Shown piece by piece: positions 52,011 to 59,946 of a stretch of DNA of 64,000 bases. The position numbers were made by a program, and so were the translations under genes. Below the pieces are notes generated by a model. It did not search any database and had not been told where the DNA came from. It worked only from the letters and a program-made list of their open reading frames with translations. Where the stretch lies: NCBI GenBank assembly GCA_004299845.1, contig CP036201.1, forward strand, positions 1,922,001 to 1,986,000, given 5' to 3'. Position 1 is the first letter of the stretch. Each line of letters begins with the position of its first letter. The stretch comes from Verrucomicrobia bacterium S94. GTDB taxonomy: Bacteria; Verrucomicrobiota; Kiritimatiellia; Kiritimatiellales; Pontiellaceae.

Positions 52011-52762
52011 CAGATTCCGTTTCCGCTCCGACTGCACACATCCAAAAGAACCGCCCGTTCCAGCGGGGAAGTCGGACGCCGTGATAAAGCAGCCAATTCA
52101 TCAATATCAGCTGCAAATTCAATATCCGCTTCCAGTCGTTCAAAACATTTACGCAGAATCGGCTTCGCTCCCACGACCGCCACTCCGCGTCGCGGCCTGC
52201 ACAGACCATCGATCATCGAATCGGGCAGACCATCGTCAGCCCAGGCCGAAAAATCAATGGCCAGCCACTCATTTTCATCCCAGGCCGGCGGAACCTCCGG
52301 ATTGCCCGGTTCAGCTTTAAAATACGCATAACGCCCCACTCTTGCCGTCTCTTCAACTAACGCACACCCCGCCGCTTCACGCGTCAGGGTTTCCGCAATC
52401 AGTGCCACATCCGGCGGCTTTGAAAACACGGCGCAGATACCGAGGCCATCCATATTCTCCGCCTCAAGATCCGCCGCTTCTCCACTGAGCATCGCAACAG
52501 GAAAACTGAACGCTTCCTTACGGAGCCGACGAACCACATCAAGCCCGTTACCATCCGGCAGGCGGTAATCAAACAACGCCGCATCAAATGCGGTATTCCG
52601 GATCAACGCAAGCGCGTCAGCACAACAGCCGGCTTCGTTTACCTGCGCCCCGGCCTTTTCCAGCTTTGAACGGATCATCAGCCGTACCAGGGGCTCATCA
52701 TCCAGAATCAACACGTTGAGATGCTTCAGTTCCACGGCGTTTTCCCTGTCGTTAAAATTCAT
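52010..52762 (-). CDS. Divergent response regulator with unknown C-terminal region
   Basis: The 250-residue protein has a receiver domain (about 15-130): LILDDEPLVRLM, ALFDYRLPDGNG with the phosphoacceptor Asp, MLSGEA and FSKPPD. The remaining 120 residues (from about VGRYAYFKAEPGNPE) do not match an output domain I know; they hold a conserved-looking AVVGAKPILRKCFERLEADI. I start at 52762 (MNFNDREN). It lies between the LysM protein and the helical-repeat protein and is coupled to the latter. Confidence 0.7.
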   Translation of the reverse strand: MNFNDRENAVELKHLNVLILDDEPLVRLMIRSKLEKAGAQVNEAGCCADALALIRNTAFDAALFDYRLPDGNGLDVVRRLRKEAFSFPVAMLSGEAADLEAENMDGLGICAVFSKPPDVALIAETLTREAAGCALVEETARVGRYAYFKAEPGNPEVPPAWDENEWLAIDFSAWADDGLPDSMIDGLCRPRRGVAVVGAKPILRKCFERLEADIEFAADIDELAALSRRPTSPLERAVLLDVCSRSGNGI

Positions 52763-53513
52763 AAGATCCGTTGCGGGGGAATCGCGGTACAATCAGAACT
52801 TCCCCCGGCGACAGCACATCGGGATTTTCCACCCGCCGCCAGTTCGCCTGCCGCAGCCATGCAGCGCGAGAAGGATCCCCATATACCAGAGGGTTGGCCG
52901 CAATACTTTGAAGAGTCTCCCCTTCCTTCACTTCATAATATTCAAATTCACCAAGAAGAAGCCGCTCGATCGTTTCCCGCAACCCTTCCGATTCAGCCTT
53001 CCACTTTTCAGTTTCAGCCTTCAGGGACCGGATCTTTTCCTCCTGCTGCACAAGCACCGCCTTCATTCCTTCATTCTCCTCCTTCAATGCATCGCACTGC
53101 CGTTGAATGAATCTGCTTTTTTTCTGAAGGTTCTTAAGTTCCCGACTCAATGACTCGGCCTGATTCGCTTTCTCAAGCAGATCTGACAACATACCGTATC
53201 CTGCCTCCGGAGTGGGCACAGCGCCCTCATCATCCGCAGGAAGAAGAGCCAGCATATTGTCGAACATCTCCTGAATTTCCTGATACTGCTCCTTATACCG
53301 CTCATATTCACTGGCTTTACGTTCCAGCGTCTGCAGCCGGGAGGGAGCACCGATTGAAACCTCCACCGGAGCAGCACAGAGATTACTTCCCGAGAGCAGC
53401 AGAACCGCATATACGATACATACCGGATTTCTACAGAGATCGGCATTCACGGATCCCTTCCGGAACCGGTTCGATTCCTCACCTCGGAATATAGCTGAAA
53501 ATCCCGTATTCAT
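52752..53513 (-). CDS. Exported coiled-coil protein with C-terminal LysM domain
   Basis: The protein of about 253 residues has an N-terminal hydrophobic stretch (VCIVYAVLLLSGSNLCAA) that looks like a signal peptide preceded by a long charged lead. A coiled coil follows (about 60-190), then a LysM domain with EYYEVKEGETLQSIAANPLV and GEVLIVPRF. It probably binds peptidoglycan. A start nearer the signal peptide is possible. It overlaps the end of the region just after flagellin 1 and may be co-transcribed with it. Confidence 0.7.
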   Translation of the reverse strand: MNTGFSAIFRGEESNRFRKGSVNADLCRNPVCIVYAVLLLSGSNLCAAPVEVSIGAPSRLQTLERKASEYERYKEQYQEIQEMFDNMLALLPADDEGAVPTPEAGYGMLSDLLEKANQAESLSRELKNLQKKSRFIQRQCDALKEENEGMKAVLVQQEEKIRSLKAETEKWKAESEGLRETIERLLLGEFEYYEVKEGETLQSIAANPLVYGDPSRAAWLRQANWRRVENPDVLSPGEVLIVPRFPRNGSYEF

Positions 53514-53514
53514 C

Positions 53515-54378
53515 TTATCCAAACAGCTGCATCACATTGCCCGGAAGCTGATTGGCCTGAGCCAGCATGGCCGTACCCACCTGTTGCAGAACCTGATATT
53601 TCGTCATCTCAGACGTTTCCTTGGCCACGTCCACATCGCGAATCCGGCTTTCAGTGGCCATGATATTTTCTTCATAGTTTCGGAGCCCCGCCAGCGTCTG
53701 TTCCATGCGATTCATCTCCGCACCGGTATCCGCCCGTTTTTCACTCAGAAAATCGATTCCCAGCTGCAGGTCGGTCACCGCCGCTTCAGCATCCGCCCGG
53801 GTTGCAATCTGAACGGAACCCGAGCTGTCAATTAACTGCCCCCAGGTTGTTCCATTACCCAGATCGTCTGCATTGGCAGTCGTCAGATCCACAGCGGCGG
53901 AAGAAAAAACCTGACCGCCATCGGCCCCAACCTGCTGCACAATGCCGGCGCCTCCCTGAAACAGAGCAACACCATTGAATTTTCCCGCGGCATCCGCCCC
54001 GGTGGTGATGCGGGAAATTTCATCCTGCATCTGTACAAACTCCTGCTGCAGTACCGAGCGGTCGGTATCCGACTTCGTTCCATCATTCGCCATAACAGCC
54101 AGCTCACTCATACGACCGAGCATATCGTGTATTTTCTGCATCCAGGAATCAGCCGTCTGCAGATAGTTCAGCTTGTTTTCCACGTTACCCGCAGCCGCGG
54201 AAGCGTTGCGCGACTGTGTACGCAGCCGCTCACTCAACGCAAGACCCGAGGCATCATCACCCGCATTCTCAATACGGTTTCCGGACGATAACCGGGCCAT
54301 CGAATCCTGAAGATCATCAATGGTGCTGCTGTAATTTTTCCAGACGTTGAATGCCGTTGTATTATTCGATATCTGCAT
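53515..54378 (-). CDS. fliC1: Flagellin 1
   Basis: The 287-residue flagellin has the D0/D1 termini: MQISNNTTAFNVWKNYSSTI, LSSGNRIENAGDDASGLALS, YLQTADSWMQKIHDMLGRM and the C-terminal ATESRIRDVDVAKETSEMTK, QLPGNVMQLFG. The central region is short (about 90 residues). It lies 31 nt after csrA. That gap has four GGA triplets in the minus-strand RNA, suggesting CsrA control. No sigma-28 promoter is visible, unlike the other three flagellins, so it is probably read from the fliW promoter. Confidence 0.95.
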   Translation of the reverse strand: MQISNNTTAFNVWKNYSSTIDDLQDSMARLSSGNRIENAGDDASGLALSERLRTQSRNASAAAGNVENKLNYLQTADSWMQKIHDMLGRMSELAVMANDGTKSDTDRSVLQQEFVQMQDEISRITTGADAAGKFNGVALFQGGAGIVQQVGADGGQVFSSAAVDLTTANADDLGNGTTWGQLIDSSGSVQIATRADAEAAVTDLQLGIDFLSEKRADTGAEMNRMEQTLAGLRNYEENIMATESRIRDVDVAKETSEMTKYQVLQQVGTAMLAQANQLPGNVMQLFG

Positions 54379-54409
54379 AGTCCTATCCTTTTATTCATCC
54401 GGTCCGCTT
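54379..54409 (-). promoter_or_regulatory. GGA-rich leader of flagellin 1 (candidate CsrA target)
   Basis: The 31-nt gap between csrA and flagellin 1 reads on the RNA strand GCGGACCGGATGAA then AAAAGGATAGGACT before the ATG, with four GGA triplets. One of them overlaps the ribosome-binding site. CsrA binds GGA motifs. No strong hairpin is evident, in contrast to the other flagellin leaders. Confidence 0.45.
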
Positions 54410-54637
54410 TTATTTGCCGAACAGACCGCACAGCGCATCCAGCGGTTGATCCGACTGCCCGGCGGCTTCCTTATTAGCTGCCAGAATGGCTTCATAAATT
54501 TCTTTTCGGTAAATGTTCATTTCAGCCGGAGCAGAAAACCCCAGACTGACCTGGTCACCGCGCACACTGAGCACTTTGACCTCTATATCATCGCTCAGCA
54601 TAACGCTTTCATCCGACTTTCTTGTCAGGATCAACAT
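54410..54637 (-). CDS. csrA: Carbon storage/translational regulator CsrA
   Basis: CsrA is a dimeric RNA-binding repressor of translation. The 75-residue protein reads MLILTRKSDESVMLSDDIEV, VLSVRGDQVSLGFSAPAEMN and IYRKEIYEAILAAN; the RNA-contacting residues at the N-terminus (LTR) and the YRKE segment are kept. A tail of about 20 residues follows the core. The fliW-csrA-flagellin order is the classical partner-switch arrangement in which FliW sequesters or releases CsrA according to flagellin level. Confidence 0.96.
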   Translation of the reverse strand: MLILTRKSDESVMLSDDIEVKVLSVRGDQVSLGFSAPAEMNIYRKEIYEAILAANKEAAGQSDQPLDALCGLFGK

Positions 54638-54663
54638 ATGGCCTCCCCGGCTTCAAATTCCGT

Positions 54664-55188
54664 TTACCCGCACTGCTTCACGGTCAGATTACCGCCCGGC
54701 AGGACCGACTCCTCCCGGGCTTCCATCAGCGCATCCCACACCCGGAAACGAACATCATATTTTGTACCTTCGCTGATAATCTGACGTCCCCGGCTGTTTT
54801 TCATATTCAGAATCACCGGCCCCTGCAGATTTGCCGTGATATCGCAGGGATTATCGCGCACAGTCACGAAAGAAAAAATGAAAGCATCCTCTCCGGATGT
54901 CAGATCCAGAGCCTGCAGATCCGACGGACCCACCCGAACCTGATAGTCCGGACAAACCAGAAACGGATCAATGCACACAAAAGAAACTTCCGGCGAAATG
55001 CCGATGGATTTCATAAAGAAAAACGGCTGCACATCGGTATTACAATACAGCACAAATTCCCGATACTCCTCAAAAGCGGGAACACCATCCGGAAACGTGA
55101 AGATGTTGCCATCACTCACTGGAATACGAATGCTGCGGGTTTCAGTCTCCAACACCATCGGATCCGGTGTTTCATTGGCGTTATTCAT
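54664..55188 (-). CDS. fliW: Flagellar assembly factor FliW
   Basis: FliW binds both flagellin and CsrA. The 174-residue protein has GNIFTFPDGVPAFEEYREFV, PFFFMKSIGISPEVSFVCID, PFLVCPDYQV and the ANLQGPVILNMKNSRGRQII block typical of the family. A sigma-54 promoter lies 38 nt upstream within the end of the amidotransferase gene, and AAAGGAATTCAG precedes the ATG. csrA follows after 26 nt. Confidence 0.95.
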   Translation of the reverse strand: MNNANETPDPMVLETETRSIRIPVSDGNIFTFPDGVPAFEEYREFVLYCNTDVQPFFFMKSIGISPEVSFVCIDPFLVCPDYQVRVGPSDLQALDLTSGEDAFIFSFVTVRDNPCDITANLQGPVILNMKNSRGRQIISEGTKYDVRFRVWDALMEAREESVLPGGNLTVKQCG

Positions 55189-55204
55189 CTGAATTCCTTT
55201 CGAT

Positions 55205-57169
55205 TTAAATAAGACAGGTTGAGTTTAGCAGTTCAGATGCCACAGGTTCCGGATCACCATCCACCGCAGCATGCAATCCGTTCTGCTCCCACAGCGCCAG
55301 ATTCACCAGAGGCCAAAGCTGCATCGCATAACCGGGATCATGCGCACCATCCAGCAGCTCCGTCAGAACCGGCTTCTGCACGATCGCCTCTATCAGGTGC
55401 GAAGCCCGAAGTGTATCCGCAGCGAAATCCCGCAGCGATCCGCCGAACCATTCGCGGAACGGTACCGGAAAACTGACTTTCCGACGGTTCAGAATTCCCG
55501 CCGGAACCTCACGGCTGAATGCACGCCGCAGCAACAGTTTACTTTCAACCAGATCATGCCGGTCGATTTCCGCAACATTCATGACATGCCCTCGCTGACG
55601 GGCGGCTTCATCGCGCCAGCGGATCCGGAATTCATCCGGCAGCCGGTAAAGATATTCCGCAATACGATGATCCGTAAAAGGCACACGCGCTTCCACCGAA
55701 GCCGACATCGTGCTCGAATCCACTCGGTTCAACAGCCCTTCCAGATTGATCCGGGCATGCAGATGCATGTGCTTGTCCAGCGTGGAACAGTCGGCAAACC
55801 GATCAAACAGACCCTGATAAAAATCAAGAACCGCCGGCAGATGTCCCGCCAGCTCCGGTTGAAGCAACACCTGCTGTGTGCCCGGCGGCATCCAGGAATT
55901 CAGCAGCAAATGATGCTCCACATGCCCGGGCAGACAGTCCCGACCATACAGCCGCAGCATCGCCTGCTCCACCGCTCCCGGCACGCTGGACGGCTCACGT
56001 TTTGCACGATCAAAATCATAGGCCGAAAAATACGGGACCACATACCCTCCGAATACTTCATCAGCCCCCTCCCCGCTCAGCGCCACGGTATAATCCTGCC
56101 GCAACGCGCGGGCTAAATGTAAAATCGGAATCTCATTCGGCGTACTGAGCGGCAGGCCCTTTTCCTTCATCAGAAAAATCCACGCGTCGACAAATCCATC
56201 GGAGTCAAGATGGATTTCCCGACACTCGATTCCAGCAAATGCGGCGGCCATTCGGACATAAGGCCACTCGTTGCACCCGTGTTCGCCATAACCGACATTA
56301 TAGGCCCCGTAACCGCCCTGCTTCGCCGCGAGCGAAGTAATCACCGCCGAATCAATTCCGCCACTCAGAAAACCGCCGAGCGGAACATCACTCACAAGCT
56401 GCCCGGCCACCGCCGCCTCCACTAAATCCCGAACGGTGTCCACCGCTTCAGACAGCGACGGCGACTCTTTTTCAGACGCGGAAACAATCGGAAATTCCCA
56501 ATACCGCCTGCATTCGACCGTTCGACTCGCGCGCCTGGCGGTTAACAGCGTTCCCGGCTCCAGGGTCCGGACATCCCGCAATAAGGTACGGGATCCCATC
56601 GTAGTCCGGATCGAGGTGAAATAGTGCAGCAGGGCATCATATTCAATATCAGACCCCACGCCTTCAAAAACCCGCAGCGCCGCCACAGTTGAAGCAAATG
56701 CAATTCCTTCACCGGTACGGGAATAGTAGAGCGGTTTCGCTCCCATTCGGTCGCGCACAAGAAAAAGCTGCTCCTCCCGAGGATCATAAACAGCAAATGC
56801 AAAAATACCGACCAGCTGATCCGTACACGACCGTCCCCATTGAAGATAGGCGCGCAGCAGCACCTCGGTATCGCATTGCGTTTCAAAACGGTGGCCCAGC
56901 CCGACCAGACGTGTGCGCAGCGTTTTGAAATTGTAGATTTCACCGTTATAGGTAAGACAGACTCCGGATGCCTGATCCACCATCGGCTGCCAACCGCTTT
57001 CCGGATCAATTACCGTCAGCCGACGGTGTGCAAAGCCGACTCCGTTCTGCTCGTAAAACCCTTCAGCATCCGGCCCCCGCAACGCCATCCGCTCTGCCGC
57101 GCACCGAAGACGGCGGGAAGGTACCGGCGCATGTGAATCCCAACTGAAAAACCCCGCAATTCCACACAT
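55205..57169 (-). CDS. asnB: Asparagine synthetase-like glutamine amidotransferase
   Basis: The 654-residue enzyme has a class II glutaminase domain (MCGIAGFFSWDS with Cys2, YNGEIYNFKTLR, DTEVLLRAYLQWG). An ATP-pyrophosphatase synthetase domain follows from about 240 (PLGGFLSGGIDSAVITSLAA, ALSGEGADEVFGGY). The family makes asparagine or amidates sugars and other acids. It sits between fliD and fliW under its own sigma-54 promoter with an AAGGAGAAATG ribosome-binding site. A role in modifying a flagellin glycan, as PseA does, is possible; simple asparagine synthesis cannot be excluded. Confidence 0.9.
   Translation of the reverse strand: MCGIAGFFSWDSHAPVPSRRLRCAAERMALRGPDAEGFYEQNGVGFAHRRLTVIDPESGWQPMVDQASGVCLTYNGEIYNFKTLRTRLVGLGHRFETQCDTEVLLRAYLQWGRSCTDQLVGIFAFAVYDPREEQLFLVRDRMGAKPLYYSRTGEGIAFASTVAALRVFEGVGSDIEYDALLHYFTSIRTTMGSRTLLRDVRTLEPGTLLTARRASRTVECRRYWEFPIVSASEKESPSLSEAVDTVRDLVEAAVAGQLVSDVPLGGFLSGGIDSAVITSLAAKQGGYGAYNVGYGEHGCNEWPYVRMAAAFAGIECREIHLDSDGFVDAWIFLMKEKGLPLSTPNEIPILHLARALRQDYTVALSGEGADEVFGGYVVPYFSAYDFDRAKREPSSVPGAVEQAMLRLYGRDCLPGHVEHHLLLNSWMPPGTQQVLLQPELAGHLPAVLDFYQGLFDRFADCSTLDKHMHLHARINLEGLLNRVDSSTMSASVEARVPFTDHRIAEYLYRLPDEFRIRWRDEAARQRGHVMNVAEIDRHDLVESKLLLRRAFSREVPAGILNRRKVSFPVPFREWFGGSLRDFAADTLRASHLIEAIVQKPVLTELLDGAHDPGYAMQLWPLVNLALWEQNGLHAAVDGDPEPVASELLNSTCLI
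55226..55242 (-). promoter_or_regulatory. Sigma-54 promoter of fliW-csrA-fliC1
   Basis: TGGCATCTGAACTGCTA has GG-N10-GC spacing, with the -12 C at 55228 and +1 near 55216. It lies inside the 3' end of the amidotransferase gene. The leader to fliW is about 28 nt with a ribosome-binding site. Confidence 0.72.
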
Positions 57170-57194
57170 TGAACATTTCTCCTTTGCCGGTATA

Positions 57195-57211
57195 AAGCAA
57201 AGCAGATGCCA
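57195..57211 (-). promoter_or_regulatory. Sigma-54 promoter of the amidotransferase gene
   Basis: TGGCATCTGCTTTGCTT has GG-N10-GC spacing, with the -12 C at 57197 and +1 near 57185. It is followed by AAGGAGAAATGTTCA and the ATG at 57169. This places the asnB-like gene in the flagellar sigma-54 regulon. Confidence 0.78.
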
Positions 57212-57253
57212 CGGGAAATGGCGGACTTCCGGAAGCCTCTCGGATAAAAGCGA

Positions 57254-58693
57254 TTAACTGGAAGATGAACTGAACATGGATTCGATATAGCTCATTTGAT
57301 ATTCCATGTTGGCGAGAGCATCCTCCATGGCCGTAAACTCATCCCAGAGCGACTGCTCATAATCCTCCAGCGCGGCCTCCAGCTCCTCAATTTCATCGGA
57401 ATAGTCGTCATACGTTTCGGCCATCGATGCAATTCGTTCGGCAATATCCCCGGTCAGTGATGCACTGATTTTATCGGCGTAGCGATACATATCGGAGGCC
57501 ACTCCGTTTGTATAGGCAACCGCCTCCTCATCATAAACACCCTTAAACAGCTGTTCCATATTCGCGAATTCATACTCCAGCATATCGTCCAGCCGGGTGC
57601 TGTCCACAATGCTCAGCTGATTGGTTTCACCGGAGGTCCAGATTCCGATATCCGACAGATTGTCCATGATCCCGGTTTGCCCGTTATAGGAATAAGCGGC
57701 ATTGGTTTCGTCGAGCGCACCGGACTTTGTATCCGTCGCCATACTCCGCAGATCCAGACGGATGGAATTCAAAAGAGAATCCCCATACAGCTCGCCCTTC
57801 ACAGCCAGCTCTGAACTTGCACCCATTTCCACCGTGCTGTATTCATCCACGAGCTCAGCCAGTGCATTGTAGTTTTCTATAAACTCGGAAATCGCAAGTT
57901 TAACCGCTTCCCGGTCGGCATGAATATCGAGCGTCGCTGAACCCACACCTTTCAGATTAAGCGTCAATCCCTCAATAACATCGGTAAGTTTATCATTCGA
58001 TGAACGAACAACAGCAATTCCATTGACCGTAAATTCGGCATCTTCACCGGAAACGTTTTCATTTTTAATCGCCGACGAAGCATCCAGCACCCCGATATTC
58101 TGAAGGACACTGCCGGTGACATCGGAAAGCACCATGGAATCCGATCCTGTATTCTCCCGGGTCAGCACCAGATGATTGTTAACGATGCTGGCCTGGACGC
58201 TGACCTCTTCCGGCATTTCAAGTGCGGCACTGTTGATTTTAGTGCGCAACGACAGCAACGTTTCTCCCGCCTCTATCGTGATCTGCTCCCCTTCAATTTC
58301 AAACACATCACCTTCTGCCGCATAGCCCGCACTGATGAGATCGGTCGTGGTATCAACCGCATCGGAGGAAATACTCTGCGCCTTTGCCAGCTTTGAGACA
58401 ACCAATGAATACTGCTGTTCCGCCGAAGCCGTCGCTGCAGAAGCCGTCACCACACTTTCAGCTGAAGATTCGGATGACATACTGCGCCACAGCTCAAATC
58501 CGCGAAGACGGTCCAGCGAAGACGTCAGTGATGACGCCAAAGTATTCAGCTGCGACCACGCGCCCATATCGTAGTCCAGCTCCGTCCGCTTATTCTCCAA
58601 TGTATCAATCGGAATCCGCCTTGCCTCCATGAGCTGTTCGATCATGCCCGCGTAGTCCGTTCCCGATGATAAACCTCCAATATGCAGTCCCAT
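57254..58693 (-). CDS. fliD: Flagellar filament cap protein FliD
   Basis: FliD (479 residues) forms the filament cap that folds flagellin into place. The N-terminus GLHIGGLSSGTDYAGMIEQL followed by MEARRIPIDTLENKRTELDY is diagnostic. In the middle are DAEFTVNGIAVVRSSNDKLT and DVIEGLTLNLKGVG. The C-terminal coiled coil ends EYQMSYIESMFSSSSS. A sigma-54 promoter lies 43 nt upstream. Confidence 0.95.
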   Translation of the reverse strand: MGLHIGGLSSGTDYAGMIEQLMEARRIPIDTLENKRTELDYDMGAWSQLNTLASSLTSSLDRLRGFELWRSMSSESSAESVVTASAATASAEQQYSLVVSKLAKAQSISSDAVDTTTDLISAGYAAEGDVFEIEGEQITIEAGETLLSLRTKINSAALEMPEEVSVQASIVNNHLVLTRENTGSDSMVLSDVTGSVLQNIGVLDASSAIKNENVSGEDAEFTVNGIAVVRSSNDKLTDVIEGLTLNLKGVGSATLDIHADREAVKLAISEFIENYNALAELVDEYSTVEMGASSELAVKGELYGDSLLNSIRLDLRSMATDTKSGALDETNAAYSYNGQTGIMDNLSDIGIWTSGETNQLSIVDSTRLDDMLEYEFANMEQLFKGVYDEEAVAYTNGVASDMYRYADKISASLTGDIAERIASMAETYDDYSDEIEELEAALEDYEQSLWDEFTAMEDALANMEYQMSYIESMFSSSSS

Positions 58694-58735
58694 GGCCTAT
58701 CCCCAAACATTCAAATTTAAACGCATCCCGTTTTA

Positions 58736-58752
58736 AAGCAGGATGAATGCCG
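58736..58752 (-). promoter_or_regulatory. Sigma-54 promoter of fliD
   Basis: CGGCATTCATCCTGCTT keeps GG-N10-GC, with the first T of TGG replaced by C. The -12 C is at 58738 and +1 near 58726, giving a leader of about 33 nt. It may be weaker than the other eight. Confidence 0.68.
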
Positions 58753-58783
58753 CAGCTCCGAAGCCTAGTATGCTCCGGAGCCC

Positions 58784-58819
58784 GAAGGCGGAACCGCACG
58801 GCATGCGGCTCCCGCCTTC
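58784..58819. terminator. Strong hairpin between flagellin 2 and fliD
   Basis: GAAGGCGG-AACCGCA-CGGCA-TGCGGCT-CCCGCCTTC is a long stem-loop 16 nt after the flagellin 2 stop. On the minus strand it lacks a T tail but is followed by a second hairpin, GCTCCGGAGC. On the plus strand it is followed by TTTT. It probably ends or attenuates flagellin 2 transcription and insulates the fliD promoter. Confidence 0.6.
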
Positions 58820-58834
58820 TTTTGCAGAAAATGC

Positions 58835-59092
58835 TTAGCCGAGAAGCTGAAGCACACCCTGCGGCAGCTGATTGGCCTGGGCCAGCATCGCCGTTCCAAC
58901 CTGCTGCAGAATATTATACTTGGACATCTCTGCCGTTTCCTTGGCCACATCCACATCACGGATCCGGCTTTCGGTGGCACTGATATTTTCCTCGTAGGAA
59001 AGCAGACCTTCGAGGGTCTGATCCATCCGTTTTATTTCAGCACCGATATCCGCACGCTTTGTGCTGATATAATCGATCCCTTCATTGACCAC
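58835..59092 (-). CDS. fliC2: Flagellin 2, C-terminal fragment (frameshifted)
   Basis: This frame encodes the C-terminal D1/D0 region (STKRADIGAEIKRMDQTLEG, ENISATESRIRDVDVAKETA, QLPQGVLQLLG), almost identical to flagellins 3 and 4. Its apparent GTG start is internal; the frame is open to about 59179. One added G in the G5 run at 59179-59183 joins it to the N-terminal part as SNWGDLINSGLADQAS. Confidence 0.9.
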   Translation of the reverse strand: MVNEGIDYISTKRADIGAEIKRMDQTLEGLLSYEENISATESRIRDVDVAKETAEMSKYNILQQVGTAMLAQANQLPQGVLQLLG

Positions 59093-59172
59093 TGATACAG
59101 CGTTTCCGGCATCGCCCTCCGCACCGGAAATGGCAATCAGACCGGAAGCCTGATCCGCCAGTCCGCTGTTAA

Positions 59173-59715
59173 TCAGATCCCCCAGTTGCTTCCGCCGGCC
59201 AGCGTATCCGCACTGCTCTGGGTCAGATCAATCGCGGTACCGGTGAAGGTCTGACCGCCATCCGCTCCTACCTGAAGTCCAACTGCAGTACCATCAAACA
59301 GAGCCAGTCCATTGAATTTTCCAGCCCCGTTGACCGGGTCAACAATCCGGGAAATTTCGTCCTGCATCTGCTTGAACTCTTTCTGCAGCACATCGGTATC
59401 GGTTGCAGATTTGGTTCCGTCATTAGCCATCACAGCCAGCTCGCCCATACGACCGAGCATATCGTGAATTTTCTGCATCCACGAATCCGCAGTCTGCAGG
59501 TAGTTCAGCTTATTCTCCACGTTTTCCGCCGCAGCTGCTGTATTGCGCGACTGCGTACGCAGCCGTTCACTCATGGCCAGTCCGGAAGGATCATCACCTG
59601 CGTTATTGATGCGGCTGCCGGAAGACAGCTTGGACATCGAGTCGCGCAGATTACCCACGTTGTTGGTATAATTTCTCCAGACGTTAAACGCCGAAGTATT
59701 ATTATTGATCTGCAT
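59173..59715 (-). CDS. fliC2: Flagellin 2, N-terminal fragment (frameshifted)
   Basis: The 180-residue product has intact N-terminal D0/D1 (MQINNNTSAFNVWRNYTNNV, LSSGSRINNAGDDPSGLAMS, YLQTADSWMQKIHDMLGRMG) and part of the central domain, and then ends at SNWGI after a G5 run. As written it lacks the C-terminal D0/D1 helix needed for export through FliS and for polymerisation. It has its own sigma-28 promoter and CsrA-type leader, so expression control is intact. Confidence 0.9.
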   Translation of the reverse strand: MQINNNTSAFNVWRNYTNNVGNLRDSMSKLSSGSRINNAGDDPSGLAMSERLRTQSRNTAAAAENVENKLNYLQTADSWMQKIHDMLGRMGELAVMANDGTKSATDTDVLQKEFKQMQDEISRIVDPVNGAGKFNGLALFDGTAVGLQVGADGGQTFTGTAIDLTQSSADTLAGGSNWGI

Positions 59716-59720
59716 GTTTT

Positions 59721-59768
59721 CCTCCTTGGTTATATGCAGTTTACTTCAAAGCAACACATCCTTGTGTT
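59721..59768 (-). promoter_or_regulatory. Flagellin 2 leader with CsrA-type hairpin and GGA over the ribosome-binding site
   Basis: On the RNA strand AACACAAGGATGTGTT (59753-59768) forms a 5-bp stem with GGA in the loop. Within it ACAAGGATGT matches the known CsrA SELEX consensus core ACARGGAUGU. A second GGA lies in CCAAGGAGG (59721-59729), the ribosome-binding site. Two sites of this kind, one loop-presented and one on the ribosome-binding site, are typical of CsrA repression. Confidence 0.72.
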
Positions 59769-59815
59769 ACCTGCCATCCGTCTTGGACCACCCAAAACTT
59801 CAAACGGCAATCGGT

Positions 59816-59842
59816 TAATCGGCACCCCGCCCCTTCTGCTTA
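59816..59842 (-). promoter_or_regulatory. Sigma-28 promoter of flagellin 2
   Basis: TAAGCAGA-N11-GCCGATTA resembles the FliA consensus TAAAGTTT-N11-GCCGATAA. The distance from the -10 to the leader hairpin (48 nt) equals that at flagellin 3, which supports it. The predicted leader is about 94 nt. Confidence 0.7.
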
Positions 59843-59892
59843 AATTTCAGAAAGCAAAACCGGCAGATTCTGCCGACTCAGGATCGCTGCAC

Positions 59893-59923
59893 AAAAAAAA
59901 CGGGCCCCGAAACCGGAACCCGT
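59893..59923 (-). terminator. Intrinsic terminator of flagellin 3
   Basis: On the minus strand CGGGTTCC-GGTTTC-GGGGCCCG forms a stem followed by eight T, 24 nt after the flagellin 3 stop. The core is the same as in the flagellin 4 terminator. Confidence 0.85.
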
Positions 59924-59946
59924 TATGTTCTCCTGAGAATAACCGC

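Noticed and set aside
59775-59801. Alternative sigma-28 promoter GAAGTTTT-N11-GACGGATG before flagellin 2
   Set aside because: The -10 is a poor match and the spacing to the leader hairpin differs from flagellins 3 and 4; the site at 59816-59842 fits both criteria.
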